Part shown: one piece after another, positions 37,564 to 46,391 of the stretch | How the letters are laid out: each line of letters begins with the position of its first letter | Numbering within the stretch: position 1 is the stretch's first letter | Source: Pleionea sediminis | GTDB lineage: Bacteria; Pseudomonadota; Gammaproteobacteria; Enterobacterales; Kangiellaceae | Length of the DNA stretch: 64,000 bases | Reading direction: 5' to 3' | NCBI RefSeq assembly: GCF_007570825.1 | Contig: NZ_SUNB01000002.1 | Coordinates: 372,001-436,000 of the forward strand | Translations under genes and position numbers: made by a program | Notes under the pieces: model-generated | What the model was told of the DNA's origin: nothing | What the model saw: only the letters and a program-made list of their open reading frames with translations | Database searches by the model: none

Positions 37564-38658
37564 TTGAGTCAGATGAAAGCAAAGGTAGGTATTGCAGGAG
37601 CTGGTATAATGGGCCGGCTGCTTGCCATGCAGCTTATTGAATCAGGTTATTCAGTATCTATATTTGATCAAGACTCGATTGAATCGGGCAGTGCTGCAGC
37701 TTACACTGCCGCAGGCATGTTAACCCCCTACACAGAATTAGAATCAGCTGAACAACCAATTTATAACATGGGGCTTAAATCATTAAAATTGTGGCCCAAG
37801 TTAATAAGTACTTTGCAAAGCGATCTCGGTTTTCAACAACAAGGAACACTCGTCGTTGCCCACAACAATGACAAAGCAGACTTTCTAAAGTTTAATCAAC
37901 AGCTCAACCACAAGAAAATTTCCTCTGACAATAATGTTAAAAGGTTAAGTCGTACTGAACTATCAGAAAAAGAACCCGAGCTTAACTCATCATTTGACCA
38001 AGCCATTTATTTGGAAGATGAAGCTTGGTTAAACACTCAAAAAACGATGCAAGCTTTGGCCAAACATTTATTAGGAAGCGGTATTAACTGGTATGCTAAG
38101 ACACATGTGAGCCAAGTTCACTCAAGAAAAATAACGACCTTAGAAAAATCTTATCCATTTGATTGGGTCATTGATACACGTGGACTTGGAGCTAAACCAC
38201 AGTGGCAGGAATTGCGTGGAGTCAGAGGGGAACTTGTTTGGTTAAAGGCTCCTGAAGTAAAGCTGACTCACATGATTCGATTAATGCATCCCCGTTATCG
38301 ATTATATGTTGTACCTCAATTAGAAGATCAACTCTACATTATCGGCGCCACGCAAATTGAAAGTCATGACTTTTCACCAATCAGTGTGCGCTCAATGATG
38401 GAGTTATTATCTGCAAGTTATGCTGTGCACTCAGGTTTTGGCGAAGCCAAAATTATTCAGAGCCAAACGAATTGTCGGCCCGCTTTACGTAACAACTTAC
38501 CCCAAGTTCTCATTGACAATCGATTGATTAAGATTAATGGCCTTTTCCGCCATGGTTTTTTATTAGCTCCAACCATCGCACAAGAAGTCACGCAATGGTT
38601 GAACTCAAATGAATCTTATCAGTCTCCATTTCAAACCTTATTCTCAGAGGTCGCTTAA
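37564..38658 (+). CDS. thiO: Glycine oxidase ThiO
   Basis: 364 residues from TTG 37564, preceded by CGGAG at good spacing; ATG 37573 is the alternative. An FAD-binding GAGIMGRLLAMQL motif is near the N-terminus and a DAAO-type C-terminus includes YVVPQLEDQLYIIGATQ and GLFRHGFLLAPTIA. ThiO oxidises glycine to the dehydroglycine that ThiG uses, replacing the ThiH tyrosine lyase; no thiH is present. It abuts thiS directly. Confidence 0.9.
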   Translation: MSQMKAKVGIAGAGIMGRLLAMQLIESGYSVSIFDQDSIESGSAAAYTAAGMLTPYTELESAEQPIYNMGLKSLKLWPKLISTLQSDLGFQQQGTLVVAHNNDKADFLKFNQQLNHKKISSDNNVKRLSRTELSEKEPELNSSFDQAIYLEDEAWLNTQKTMQALAKHLLGSGINWYAKTHVSQVHSRKITTLEKSYPFDWVIDTRGLGAKPQWQELRGVRGELVWLKAPEVKLTHMIRLMHPRYRLYVVPQLEDQLYIIGATQIESHDFSPISVRSMMELLSASYAVHSGFGEAKIIQSQTNCRPALRNNLPQVLIDNRLIKINGLFRHGFLLAPTIAQEVTQWLNSNESYQSPFQTLFSEVA

Positions 38659-38922
38659 ATGATTGATATCACTATCAATGGAACCGCAATAACAACAGAG
38701 CATCGACAACTTTGTGAGTTTTTAGATAGTTACTTTATGAAAAGTTGTCTTCAATCACACAAAAAAGAAAGTAGTCCCAATGAAAACATTTCAGATGGAA
38801 ACTCTGAGTTTAAATTTGCCATTGCTATTAATGACAATTTTGTGCCCCGCTCTCAATATCAAACTATCACTCTAAAAAATAACGATCGCATTGAACTATT
38901 GTCTCCAATGCAAGGAGGATAA
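38659..38922 (+). CDS. thiS: Sulfur carrier protein ThiS (with insertion)
   Basis: 87 residues, about 20 longer than the usual 66. The beta-grasp core matches ThiS at both ends: DITINGTAI and [15 protein letters not shown] ... [14 protein letters not shown], ending in the Gly-Gly that is thiocarboxylated by ThiF. A hydrophilic insertion (about residues 28-50, [15 protein letters not shown]) sits between the first helix and the next strand. The codons for Gly-Gly (AAGGAGGA context) also form the ribosome binding site of thiG. It donates sulfur for the thiazole ring. Confidence 0.9.
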   Translation: MIDITINGTAITTEHRQLCEFLDSYFMKSCLQSHKKESSPNENISDGNSEFKFAIAINDNFVPRSQYQTITLKNNDRIELLSPMQGG

Positions 38923-38923
38923 G

Positions 38924-39721
38924 ATGAATCCATTATCATCAAATTGGCAGCTGGCAGATAAAACAATAACAAGTCGTTTACTTATAGGTACAGCTTTATA
39001 CCCCTCACCACAAATTATGCAAGAAGCACTCGCCGCATCAGAGTCGCAAATTGTCACAGTATCATTAAGACGACAAAATCCCCGAGAAAATAGCGGTGAG
39101 GATTTTTGGAGTCTTATCAAAAATAGTCAATACCATCTATTACCGAATACGGCTGGTTGTCATTCCGTAAAAGAAGCTATAACAACGGCACAAATGGCGC
39201 GCGAAGTTTTCGACACAAACTGGATTAAGTTAGAGGTCATAGGCGATCAATATAATTTACAACCCGACCCATTAGGTTTGATTGAGGCGAGTAAAGAACT
39301 CATTGCACAAGGATTCGAAGTTTTTCCTTATTGTACTGACGACTTGGTAATTTGCGAAAAACTGGTTGCCGCAGGCTGCCGAATTTTAATGCCTTGGGGT
39401 GCGCCTATCGGTACAGGAAAAGGACTGATAAACCCATACGCATTAAGAACATTGAGACACCGCTTGCCTGAAACAACTTTAATTGTAGATGCTGGAATTG
39501 GTGCTCCATCTCATGCATCGTTTGCAATGGAATTAGGATTTGATGGTGTTCTGTTGAACACGGCCGTAGCCGAAGCTTGTGAGCCAGTAAAAATGGCCAC
39601 AGCTTTTAGTCATGCAGTGCAAGCTGGAAGACTAGGATTTGAGGCTGGACTAATGCAACAAAGAGATATGGCGCAACCCAGTACACCAACTTTGGGCACT
39701 CCATTCTGGCATCAAACTTAA
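38924..39721 (+). CDS. thiG: Thiazole synthase ThiG
   Basis: 265 residues from ATG 38924, one base after the thiS stop with AAGGAGG upstream; an earlier in-frame start at 38891 lies inside thiS. The TIM barrel has [25 protein letters not shown], the Schiff-base lysine in [22 protein letters not shown] and [11 protein letters not shown]. It condenses deoxyxylulose phosphate, ThiS-bound sulfur and dehydroglycine to the thiazole moiety. Family length is normal. Confidence 0.96.
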   Translation: MNPLSSNWQLADKTITSRLLIGTALYPSPQIMQEALAASESQIVTVSLRRQNPRENSGEDFWSLIKNSQYHLLPNTAGCHSVKEAITTAQMAREVFDTNWIKLEVIGDQYNLQPDPLGLIEASKELIAQGFEVFPYCTDDLVICEKLVAAGCRILMPWGAPIGTGKGLINPYALRTLRHRLPETTLIVDAGIGAPSHASFAMELGFDGVLLNTAVAEACEPVKMATAFSHAVQAGRLGFEAGLMQQRDMAQPSTPTLGTPFWHQT

Positions 39722-39784
39722 ATTTCGACGATACTTTGAAACGAGTTATCTAACAAACATCATCTCACAAACGAGTTTAGTTCT

Positions 39785-41266
39785 ATGTCTCTATGCCACA
39801 GTGCTCCAGTCCGCCCAATTGTTCTCAATTTGTGCGGTAGTGATTCATCGGGAATGGCCGGAATCGCTACCGATATAAAAACACAAGCCGCAATGGGTGT
39901 TCACAGTGCCATTTGTTTAACCGCCAATACAGCACAATCGAATGATAGTTTGGATGCAATTAATGAAGTGGGTTTTGATGAATTTCGCACCCAGATGAAC
40001 TCCAGTCTTAAAATGCCTGTGGATGTAATAAAAACAGGCCTCATCGCTAATTATCAACAAATTCAATTTTTGAAAGATCGACTTTCTTCACAAAACATTC
40101 CTTTAGTGTGCGATCCGGTATTAGCAAGCTCGAGCGGATTTGCTTTTCACGACGATAAATTTTTGAGTTATCTAAGAGATGATCTTATCCCTCATGCTAA
40201 AGTGATAACGCCCAATCTGGATGAAGCAGAAATTCTATGTGGTTTAAAAATAAGAACAACAGACGATGTTGAAGCTGCCGCCAAAATGATTTTATCAATG
40301 GGTGCACAAACAGTGGTTATCAAAGGTGGCCATGCTAACACTCCGTGGTCTCAAGATTTTGTTTTAACCGAGCAAAAAGCTTTTTGGTTATCGAGCAAAC
40401 GTATCGATACCATTAATACCAGGGGAACAGGATGTGCCTTTGCATCCGCTATCGCCAGCTCCATTGCATTAGACTATAGCGTCTATGACTCTATAGTCAT
40501 TGCAAAAATGGCTATCAACCAGGGTCTTCGACTTGGTTATGGTACAGAAACTCAACAAGGGCCAGTTTCAATTCAACACTTTCCTGACCGACAAATTGAT
40601 TTACCCTGTTTAACGTCGGAGGCATCTTATCCATTTGAAAAAATTCAATTTGCTAGTTGTGATGAGCCATTAGGAGTTTATCCAATTGTCTCTTCAGCTC
40701 ACGAAGTAAAACAGCTGTGTGAAGCAGGAGTCAATATCATTCAATTGCGAGTGAAAGATTTAGTTGAAAATGAACTTGAGAAAGAAATTAAAGATGCGAT
40801 AAAGATTGCAAAAGGAGCCAATTGCCAACTATTTATCAATGACTACTGGAAGTTGGCGATAAAGCACCAAGCGTTTGGTGTTCACCTAGGGCAAGAAGAC
40901 TTATCAAAAGCAGACCTTTCAGCGATAAAAGATGCAAACATCAGACTCGGTATAAGCACTCACTGTCATTATGAAGTAGCACGCGCACATAGTTTACGTC
41001 CATCATACATTGCTGTTGGTCCAGTTTTTCCAACGTCCACCAAGGTTATGCCATGGAAACCACATGACATTGAAGGACTCCGTTACTGGCGACAGGTTTT
41101 AAATTATCCCATTGTTGCCATAGGCGGAATTAATGAGTCCAACCTTGTAGAGATCTGCCAAACAGGCACTGATAGCGCAGCCATGATTTCAGCGATTACC
41201 CAAGCAGAAAACCCGATAGAGGCAACCAAAACCTTTATTGCTCAATTTAAAAAGCATCGTTCTTAA
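39785..41266 (+). CDS. thiDE: ThiD-ThiE fusion: HMP(-P) kinase and thiamin phosphate synthase
   Basis: 493 residues, two enzymes in one chain. Residues about 1-265 are ThiD, a ribokinase-fold kinase with LCGSDSSGMAGIATDIKT, DPVLASSSG and the catalytic loop NTRGTGCAFASAIASSI. Residues about 290-490 are ThiE: GVYPIVSS, IIQLRVKD, LFINDYWKLAI, GVHLGQEDL, LGISTHCHYE and AVGPVFPTSTK. Together they phosphorylate the pyrimidine twice and join it to thiazole phosphate. ThiD-ThiE fusions are known. It lies three bases before thiF. Confidence 0.94.
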   Translation: MSLCHSAPVRPIVLNLCGSDSSGMAGIATDIKTQAAMGVHSAICLTANTAQSNDSLDAINEVGFDEFRTQMNSSLKMPVDVIKTGLIANYQQIQFLKDRLSSQNIPLVCDPVLASSSGFAFHDDKFLSYLRDDLIPHAKVITPNLDEAEILCGLKIRTTDDVEAAAKMILSMGAQTVVIKGGHANTPWSQDFVLTEQKAFWLSSKRIDTINTRGTGCAFASAIASSIALDYSVYDSIVIAKMAINQGLRLGYGTETQQGPVSIQHFPDRQIDLPCLTSEASYPFEKIQFASCDEPLGVYPIVSSAHEVKQLCEAGVNIIQLRVKDLVENELEKEIKDAIKIAKGANCQLFINDYWKLAIKHQAFGVHLGQEDLSKADLSAIKDANIRLGISTHCHYEVARAHSLRPSYIAVGPVFPTSTKVMPWKPHDIEGLRYWRQVLNYPIVAIGGINESNLVEICQTGTDSAAMISAITQAENPIEATKTFIAQFKKHRS

Positions 41267-41268
41267 AT

Positions 41269-42378
41269 ATGAATCAACCCACTGAATTTAATGCCAAAGA
41301 ATGGCTAAGATATACTCGGCATATTCAACTTCCTCAAATGGGAGCCGAAGGACAATCAAAGTTAAAAAATTCTCATGTTCTCATAGTTGGTGCCGGAGGT
41401 CTTGGTTCTCCGGCCAGTTTATACTTAACAGCAGCAGGTATCGGGAAAATTACTTTAGTGGACGCAGACTCCGTCGACGTTAGTAATTTACAGCGACAAA
41501 TATTGTATACAGAAGATGATATCGGGCAGCTAAAAGTGACTCAAGGCCAGAAGCACCTGCAAAAACTAAACTCCCACATTCGACTTAACACAATAAAAAG
41601 CTCGCTGTCGACTGACAATGCGGAAAAACTCATTCAACAAGCAGATATAGTGCTCGACTGCACCGATAATTTTTCCACTCGTTACTTAATCAATGACTAC
41701 TGCTCTTATTTAAAAACACCCTGGATCTTCGCCAGTGTGCACCAGTTTTCTGGCCAATGTGCCTTGTTTACTCCAGATACCGCGTGTTTTCGCTGTCTTT
41801 TTCCAGAAATGCCAACAGACATACCTGATTGTAACAGTGGTGGGGTTCTTGGGGTTACTCCAGGAATATTAGGATTAATTCAGGCAAACGAAGCCATTAA
41901 ATGGTTAACCGAACTTCCCACACCTTTAAAAAATACGCTGCTACTTGTTGAAACGCTAGAGTTAACCTTTCGCAACATCAAACTCAGTCGCTCGCCCGAT
42001 TGCCCAACGTGTCATTCAAATAACCTGTCGAAAGAAAATAGTTCTTTCTATACTGAAAGCTGCTCTCCCTCCCCAAAAAAAGATTTCGAATTAACTACGG
42101 AAGAATTTGATAACCTTAAACATCTCGAGAATTGCATATTACTCGATGTTAGGACACACCCTGAAAGAAATGCCTTTAATTTAGGAGGACTGCATATCTC
42201 TCTTGATACTCTTCAACAAAATCTGAATAAGCTGGATAAAACTAAGACTATTTTATGTTATTGCCAGTCGGGCCGTCGCAGTTTAAATGCAGCAGAAGAG
42301 TTGAACAAATACGGATTTGACTGCAAAAGTTTACACACAGGTATCTCTGGTTGGTTAAAGTACCACAGTAACTTTTAA
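41269..42378 (+). CDS. thiF: ThiF adenylyltransferase with C-terminal rhodanese domain
   Basis: 369 residues. The E1-like domain (about 1-250) has VLIVGAGGLGSPASLYL, DADSVDVSNLQRQ and the zinc cysteines CFRC and CPTC. A rhodanese domain (about 270-369) ends the protein, with active-site loop CYCQSGRR. It adenylates the ThiS C-terminus, and the rhodanese could deliver persulfide sulfur, making a separate ThiI sulfurtransferase domain unnecessary. MoeB/MoeZ proteins have the same layout, so the ThiF role rests on operon context. Confidence 0.9.
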   Translation: MNQPTEFNAKEWLRYTRHIQLPQMGAEGQSKLKNSHVLIVGAGGLGSPASLYLTAAGIGKITLVDADSVDVSNLQRQILYTEDDIGQLKVTQGQKHLQKLNSHIRLNTIKSSLSTDNAEKLIQQADIVLDCTDNFSTRYLINDYCSYLKTPWIFASVHQFSGQCALFTPDTACFRCLFPEMPTDIPDCNSGGVLGVTPGILGLIQANEAIKWLTELPTPLKNTLLLVETLELTFRNIKLSRSPDCPTCHSNNLSKENSSFYTESCSPSPKKDFELTTEEFDNLKHLENCILLDVRTHPERNAFNLGGLHISLDTLQQNLNKLDKTKTILCYCQSGRRSLNAAEELNKYGFDCKSLHTGISGWLKYHSNF

Positions 42379-42654
42379 CGCTGTTAATTCAGTCGATAGA
42401 CGCCAAGTACCCATAATTAAACAATGGTAATTGGTTTCACAATATTTCTGTGTTTCAATGAACTTATAACTGAATAAATACAATTTATCCTATCGGTGGA
42501 TAATCTCGAAACTTGGTAGTTTTCCTTTTTTGACAACTTTACCCCATACATCTCTGCAAAAGATTAACAAAGAGCTATACTCACGACCTTAAATCATTTT
42601 AAAGTCTCAACTTATATCGTAGTATGACTCCATAAAAAGAAAATCGGAGGCGTT

Positions 42655-43482
42655 ATGGAAAAACTTGCAGAATTTGTCGAAGGTATGGCTCAAGTAGCCA
42701 TCAACTGGGTTCAGCAAAATTACTTATCATTAATAATGGCATTGCTGATATTTTTTATCGGTAAATGGATCGCCAACTTGTTAACAAAAGGCTTTGCCAA
42801 GCTCCTTTCAAAGGCCAAAGTTGAAGACATACTTATTAACTTTCTGTCCGGGATCGTTAAAACTTTACTACTTATCTTTGTTGCGGTTGCAGCGTTATCC
42901 GAGCTGGGTGTACAAACAACATCGTTGGTGGCCTTAATCGGTGCAGCAGGTATCGCGGTTGGTCTCGCACTTAAGGATTCATTACAAAACTTTGCCTCAG
43001 GCGTTATGTTAATAATATTCAGACCCTTCAAGGCGGGAGATTTTGTTGAAGCGGGTGGCGCTTCGGGTACAGTTGAAAGAATAGCAATTTTTTCGACAAC
43101 GATGAGAACGCCTGACAATAAAGAAATTATCATTCCTAATGGAAATATATACGGTGAAAAAATCGTTAACTTCTCCGCCCGAGCGACGCGGCGTGTTGAT
43201 ATGGTGTTTGGAATTGGGTACGACGATGACTTAAAAAAAGCTAAGACTGTTTTAACCGATTTAATTAACTCTGACGAGCGGATTTTAAAAGATCCCGCAC
43301 CAGTAATCGCGGTATCAGAACTCGGTGACAGCTCTGTAAACTTTATCGTTCGCCCCTGGGTTAACTCGTCTGATTATTGGGCTGTGTACTGGGATACACA
43401 CGAACGCGTTAAGCTAAAGTTTGATGAAGAAGGAATCTCTATTCCTTATCCACAAATGGACGTTCACCTCGACAAGGTATAA
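42655..43482 (+). CDS. mscS: Small-conductance mechanosensitive channel MscS
   Basis: 275 residues. Three N-terminal membrane spans; the pore helix AAGIAVGLALKDSLQNFASG is followed by the beta domain RPFKAGDFVEAGGASGTVERI and the PDNKEIIIPNG block, all typical. A Gly-Ala-rich TM3 is evident. The channel opens under membrane tension and releases solutes on osmotic downshock. GGAGG ribosome binding site precedes the ATG. It is monocistronic, followed by a strong stem-loop. Confidence 0.94.
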   Translation: MEKLAEFVEGMAQVAINWVQQNYLSLIMALLIFFIGKWIANLLTKGFAKLLSKAKVEDILINFLSGIVKTLLLIFVAVAALSELGVQTTSLVALIGAAGIAVGLALKDSLQNFASGVMLIIFRPFKAGDFVEAGGASGTVERIAIFSTTMRTPDNKEIIIPNGNIYGEKIVNFSARATRRVDMVFGIGYDDDLKKAKTVLTDLINSDERILKDPAPVIAVSELGDSSVNFIVRPWVNSSDYWAVYWDTHERVKLKFDEEGISIPYPQMDVHLDKV

Positions 43483-43492
43483 GCACTTAAAC

Positions 43493-43530
43493 ATCAGTCA
43501 ATACAGCGCTTCGGAGCTCTATTGACTGAT
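43493..43530 (+). terminator. Stem-loop after mscS
   Basis: ATCAGTCAATA / TATTGACTGAT 11-bp perfect stem with a further short inner stem. There is no T run directly after, so termination is likely but not certain. Confidence 0.6.
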
Positions 43531-43649
43531 AGACCACCCTTTTGGGAATGATCGTCAATTTTTAGAGAACCTCGCTTTAACCACTTATTTTGCCTAACCC
43601 TTCTTAATTCGGTTATTATGAGTTATCAGTATAAAAAAGAGCCTGAGTC

Positions 43650-44372
43650 TTGATATCAAGTAACGAAGTGGAATCAGGAGTATATGTTTTAACCTGCAGT
43701 TTCACGCCCCAAAATTTATCGCCCGAGTGGTTCGAACCCAATCATTGGATCGATCAAAATGCTATTACAGGTACATCAACAGGCAGAAATACCACTTACT
43801 TTTTCTCATCTAATAACCACGAATACGTTCTCAGAAAGTATTTGCGTGGTGGCTTAATTGCGAAGTTCAATAAAGATAGATATCGCTTCAACTCAATAGA
43901 AAGCACTCGAGCTTATCTTGAATTGAGTTTATTAGAAAAAATGACGCAAAAAGCCCTGCCATGTCCGCGTCCTACAGCTGGTTTAATCCAAAAAACAGGC
44001 AGTCACTACCGAGCGAAATTAATAATTGAAAGAATCAACAACTCAAAAGACGCTTTTGAACTTTTAAAAACAGAGAAGTTACCAGATGAAATCTGGAGAA
44101 AAATAGGGGCAACCGTACGAAAATTTCATGATCAAAATGTTTTTCACTCAGATCTTAATATCCACAATATATTGGTCGACGACCAAAACAAAATTTGGAT
44201 TATTGATTTTGATAAATGTGAGTTTCGAACATCCAATACAACATGGAAGCAACAAAATTTAGATCGACTTTTGCGTTCGCTCAAAAAAGAAGTAGGAAAA
44301 AACGACGAGTTTCACTGGAATGAAAAGCAGTGGCCTAAATTGATTGATGGCTATAACAATTCTGGTAACTAA
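43650..44372 (+). CDS. kdkA: 3-deoxy-D-manno-octulosonic acid (Kdo) kinase
   Basis: 240 residues with a TTG start. Small atypical protein kinase fold: YVLRKYLRGGLIAKFNKDRY near 67-86, catalytic HSDLNIHNILVD and metal-binding WIIDFDKC. KdkA phosphorylates Kdo in Kdo-lipid A when a single Kdo is present, at the inner membrane face. The R-Y-F/L-rich start and size match KdkA/WaaP-related kinases. Its stop is three bases before the TTG of the T2SF gene. Confidence 0.88.
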   Translation: MISSNEVESGVYVLTCSFTPQNLSPEWFEPNHWIDQNAITGTSTGRNTTYFFSSNNHEYVLRKYLRGGLIAKFNKDRYRFNSIESTRAYLELSLLEKMTQKALPCPRPTAGLIQKTGSHYRAKLIIERINNSKDAFELLKTEKLPDEIWRKIGATVRKFHDQNVFHSDLNIHNILVDDQNKIWIIDFDKCEFRTSNTTWKQQNLDRLLRSLKKEVGKNDEFHWNEKQWPKLIDGYNNSGN

Positions 44373-44375
44373 AGT

Positions 44376-45281
44376 TTGAACCGAAATACTCCACTATTTT
44401 TATTCAATGATCTGGCAACTTTAATTGAGGCTGGTGTTACTCCAGTATCCGCATTAAAGAAACTGGCCGATGGAAAAGATAAAAACTGGCAATCAGCCAT
44501 AACACATGCCGAGAAAGGTTCTTCTTTCTCTCTTGCGTTAGCAAAAAGTCAACTCGTTGATCGGTATGAAACAGAAATATTGGCCATTTCAGAAAAAGCG
44601 GGACGCTTACCTGAAGGTTTAAGAAAAATAGCTGTCGAACACGATAATAAACGTATAAGACGCAGTAAAATCAAAACTCGAATTATTTTACCCTTTGCGA
44701 TTTATATTATTGCAATTTTTGTCAGAAGCCTAATGCTCGCATTAAACGATCCTGACAGCACAGTGCTTTCTGCATTAACTCAGGGCATTATGCTGTTACT
44801 CATTGGATTTATTATCACTCGTGCTATCTTAAAATCAATATTTCTCGATCCCTGTTCATCGATAGAAAAGTTTTCATATTTTAGTAACCATGTTTGGTAC
44901 CGCAGATTATTCGAACAAGTCATTTTTGGTGCTTTAGTGTGGCAACTCCGATCGGGCATCGATGCAAGCGCTGCACTTAAACGCAGTGCGAACCTTATTA
45001 AAAAAAGTCCCTTTTTCAAAAATTTACAAACAGCTGCAACCCATTGTCAGCAGGGCCAGAGCGTTAGTGACAGCCTCTCTTCCGCTAACTTGCCGGTTAC
45101 GAATGGTGGGCAAGCAATAATTCGTTCGTCAGAAGCCAGTGGAAGTTTACAGCATGCTTTAGAAAAGTATTTAACCCATGAAGCCAAACTATTAGAAAAC
45201 ACTATCGAACTCTTTTATGACTGGGTACCAAGGCTTTACTACGGCCTGGTCGCTATCGTCGCGATCTCTGTTATCGTGTGA
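44376..45281 (+). CDS. Orphan GspF/PilC-like type II secretion F domain protein
   Basis: 301 residues from TTG 44376. Two T2SF domains: residues about 8-125 (LFNDLATLIEAGVTPVSALKKLA, ILAISEKAGRLPEGLRKIA) and about 170-295 (FGALVWQLRSGIDASAALKRSA, IIRSSEASGSLQHALEKY). Membrane spans near 105-122, 132-150 and 283-301. It lacks the 60-100 residue cytoplasmic N-terminus of GspF/PilC. No ATPase, pseudopilin or secretin gene is nearby. It closely follows kdkA. Inner-membrane location is clear, function unknown. Confidence 0.8.
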   Translation: MNRNTPLFLFNDLATLIEAGVTPVSALKKLADGKDKNWQSAITHAEKGSSFSLALAKSQLVDRYETEILAISEKAGRLPEGLRKIAVEHDNKRIRRSKIKTRIILPFAIYIIAIFVRSLMLALNDPDSTVLSALTQGIMLLLIGFIITRAILKSIFLDPCSSIEKFSYFSNHVWYRRLFEQVIFGALVWQLRSGIDASAALKRSANLIKKSPFFKNLQTAATHCQQGQSVSDSLSSANLPVTNGGQAIIRSSEASGSLQHALEKYLTHEAKLLENTIELFYDWVPRLYYGLVAIVAISVIV

Positions 45282-45482
45282 CCCACGATATGCGCACTTC
45301 TTCACACGGAGAATTAAAACTGTAACCTACTGAATTATCAGGTTTTTATTAATAAACTTCGCATTTTAAAGTTAACTTATGAATTACTATGAGTAAATTG
45401 TTGAGCAGAAGAAACTTAAATTTAAACTTAGCAGTTGAAGACTATGGACAATGTCTCACACGCGGGCGGGACAATCTCTTAT

Positions 45483-45498
45483 TGTGAACTAGTTCACA
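45483..45498. promoter_or_regulatory. Consensus CRP-type binding site
   Basis: TGTGAACTAGTTCACA is a perfect palindrome with both CRP half-sites (TGTGA-N6-TCACA). It lies 41 bases before the start of the recombinase-like gene. Confidence 0.65.
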
Positions 45499-45539
45499 CT
45501 CCTAAATAATGCAATTATCGCTCATCGGAGATTTTTATT

Positions 45540-46376
45540 ATGGAAGATAGACATGAAATCATGGTTCACATAATCGAAGCATTTAAACGGCATCGCTTCA
45601 AAAAACAGGACGCACAAGAGTACCTTGATTGGATTAAGCTATTTCTAAATCATTTTAAAGATGAAAATCCCAAATCATTAACTACAGAATCGGTTAAAAC
45701 CTTCCTACGTTATCTTTGTGATGAAAAAGGTTTAATGCCATCTCGTCAAAAGCAAGCTTACTTAGCTGTCAATTTCTTTTATAATCAGGTACTTAGACGC
45801 TCGCTTTGGAGCAGCGTCAAATTCGATGACAACGAAACAGATTTTGTCGCTGGATTAAATGATACGATTCCTCCGCCAGCACTTCCCGATACAGAATCGC
45901 CTCAATGGACTCAAAGTTTACAAGAACCCTTCAGACTCATTGCGCAAATCATGTTCCAATGTGGCATGAAATTGGAGGAAATTACTAACTTGCGTATCGA
46001 AGATGTCGAGCTGGAAAGACGACAACTCCGTATTAGAGATGCCTTTGGCGAATTTAGTGAAATAGAAATATCGACGACCTTGTATCAACCTTTAGCACTC
46101 CAGGTGAAAAAGGCCCTCAATGCTCATCAGCAAGATACTCGCCAGGGTAGCGTCTACTTTAGAAACCCTAATCCTTTGAAGCACAACCAGCTGACCGAAA
46201 ATCCTCGCTGGTACTTCCTTTTTCCGGGAACCTTGCAATTTAATTTGCATACCCAAAAACGAGTGAGAGAACCCATCAGTATAAACTTCATTGAGCGAGC
46301 ATTCTCACAGGCCAGAGGCGATCAAAGTGCAAGAGTCACCCCAATAAAACGTTATTCCACCGGGTCAACCATTTAA
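45540..46376 (+). pseudogene. Truncated tyrosine recombinase, integron-integrase-like
   Basis: 278 residues. The N-terminal SAM-like core-binding domain (about 8-95) has YLDWIKLFLNHF and TTESVKTFLRYLCDEKGLMPS, with the run of features seen in IntI-type integrases. The catalytic domain begins (IMFQCGMKLEEITNLRIEDVEL), but the first catalytic Arg of the usual GLR motif is replaced by Lys (GMK). The protein ends at VTPIKRYSTGSTI, where HxLRH, the second His/Trp and the nucleophile Tyr would follow. It cannot recombine by the known mechanism. It could be a fossil or a retained DNA-binding protein; a GGAG ribosome binding site and CRP site persist. Confidence 0.75.
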
Positions 46377-46391
46377 AAAATACTCCCAAAC

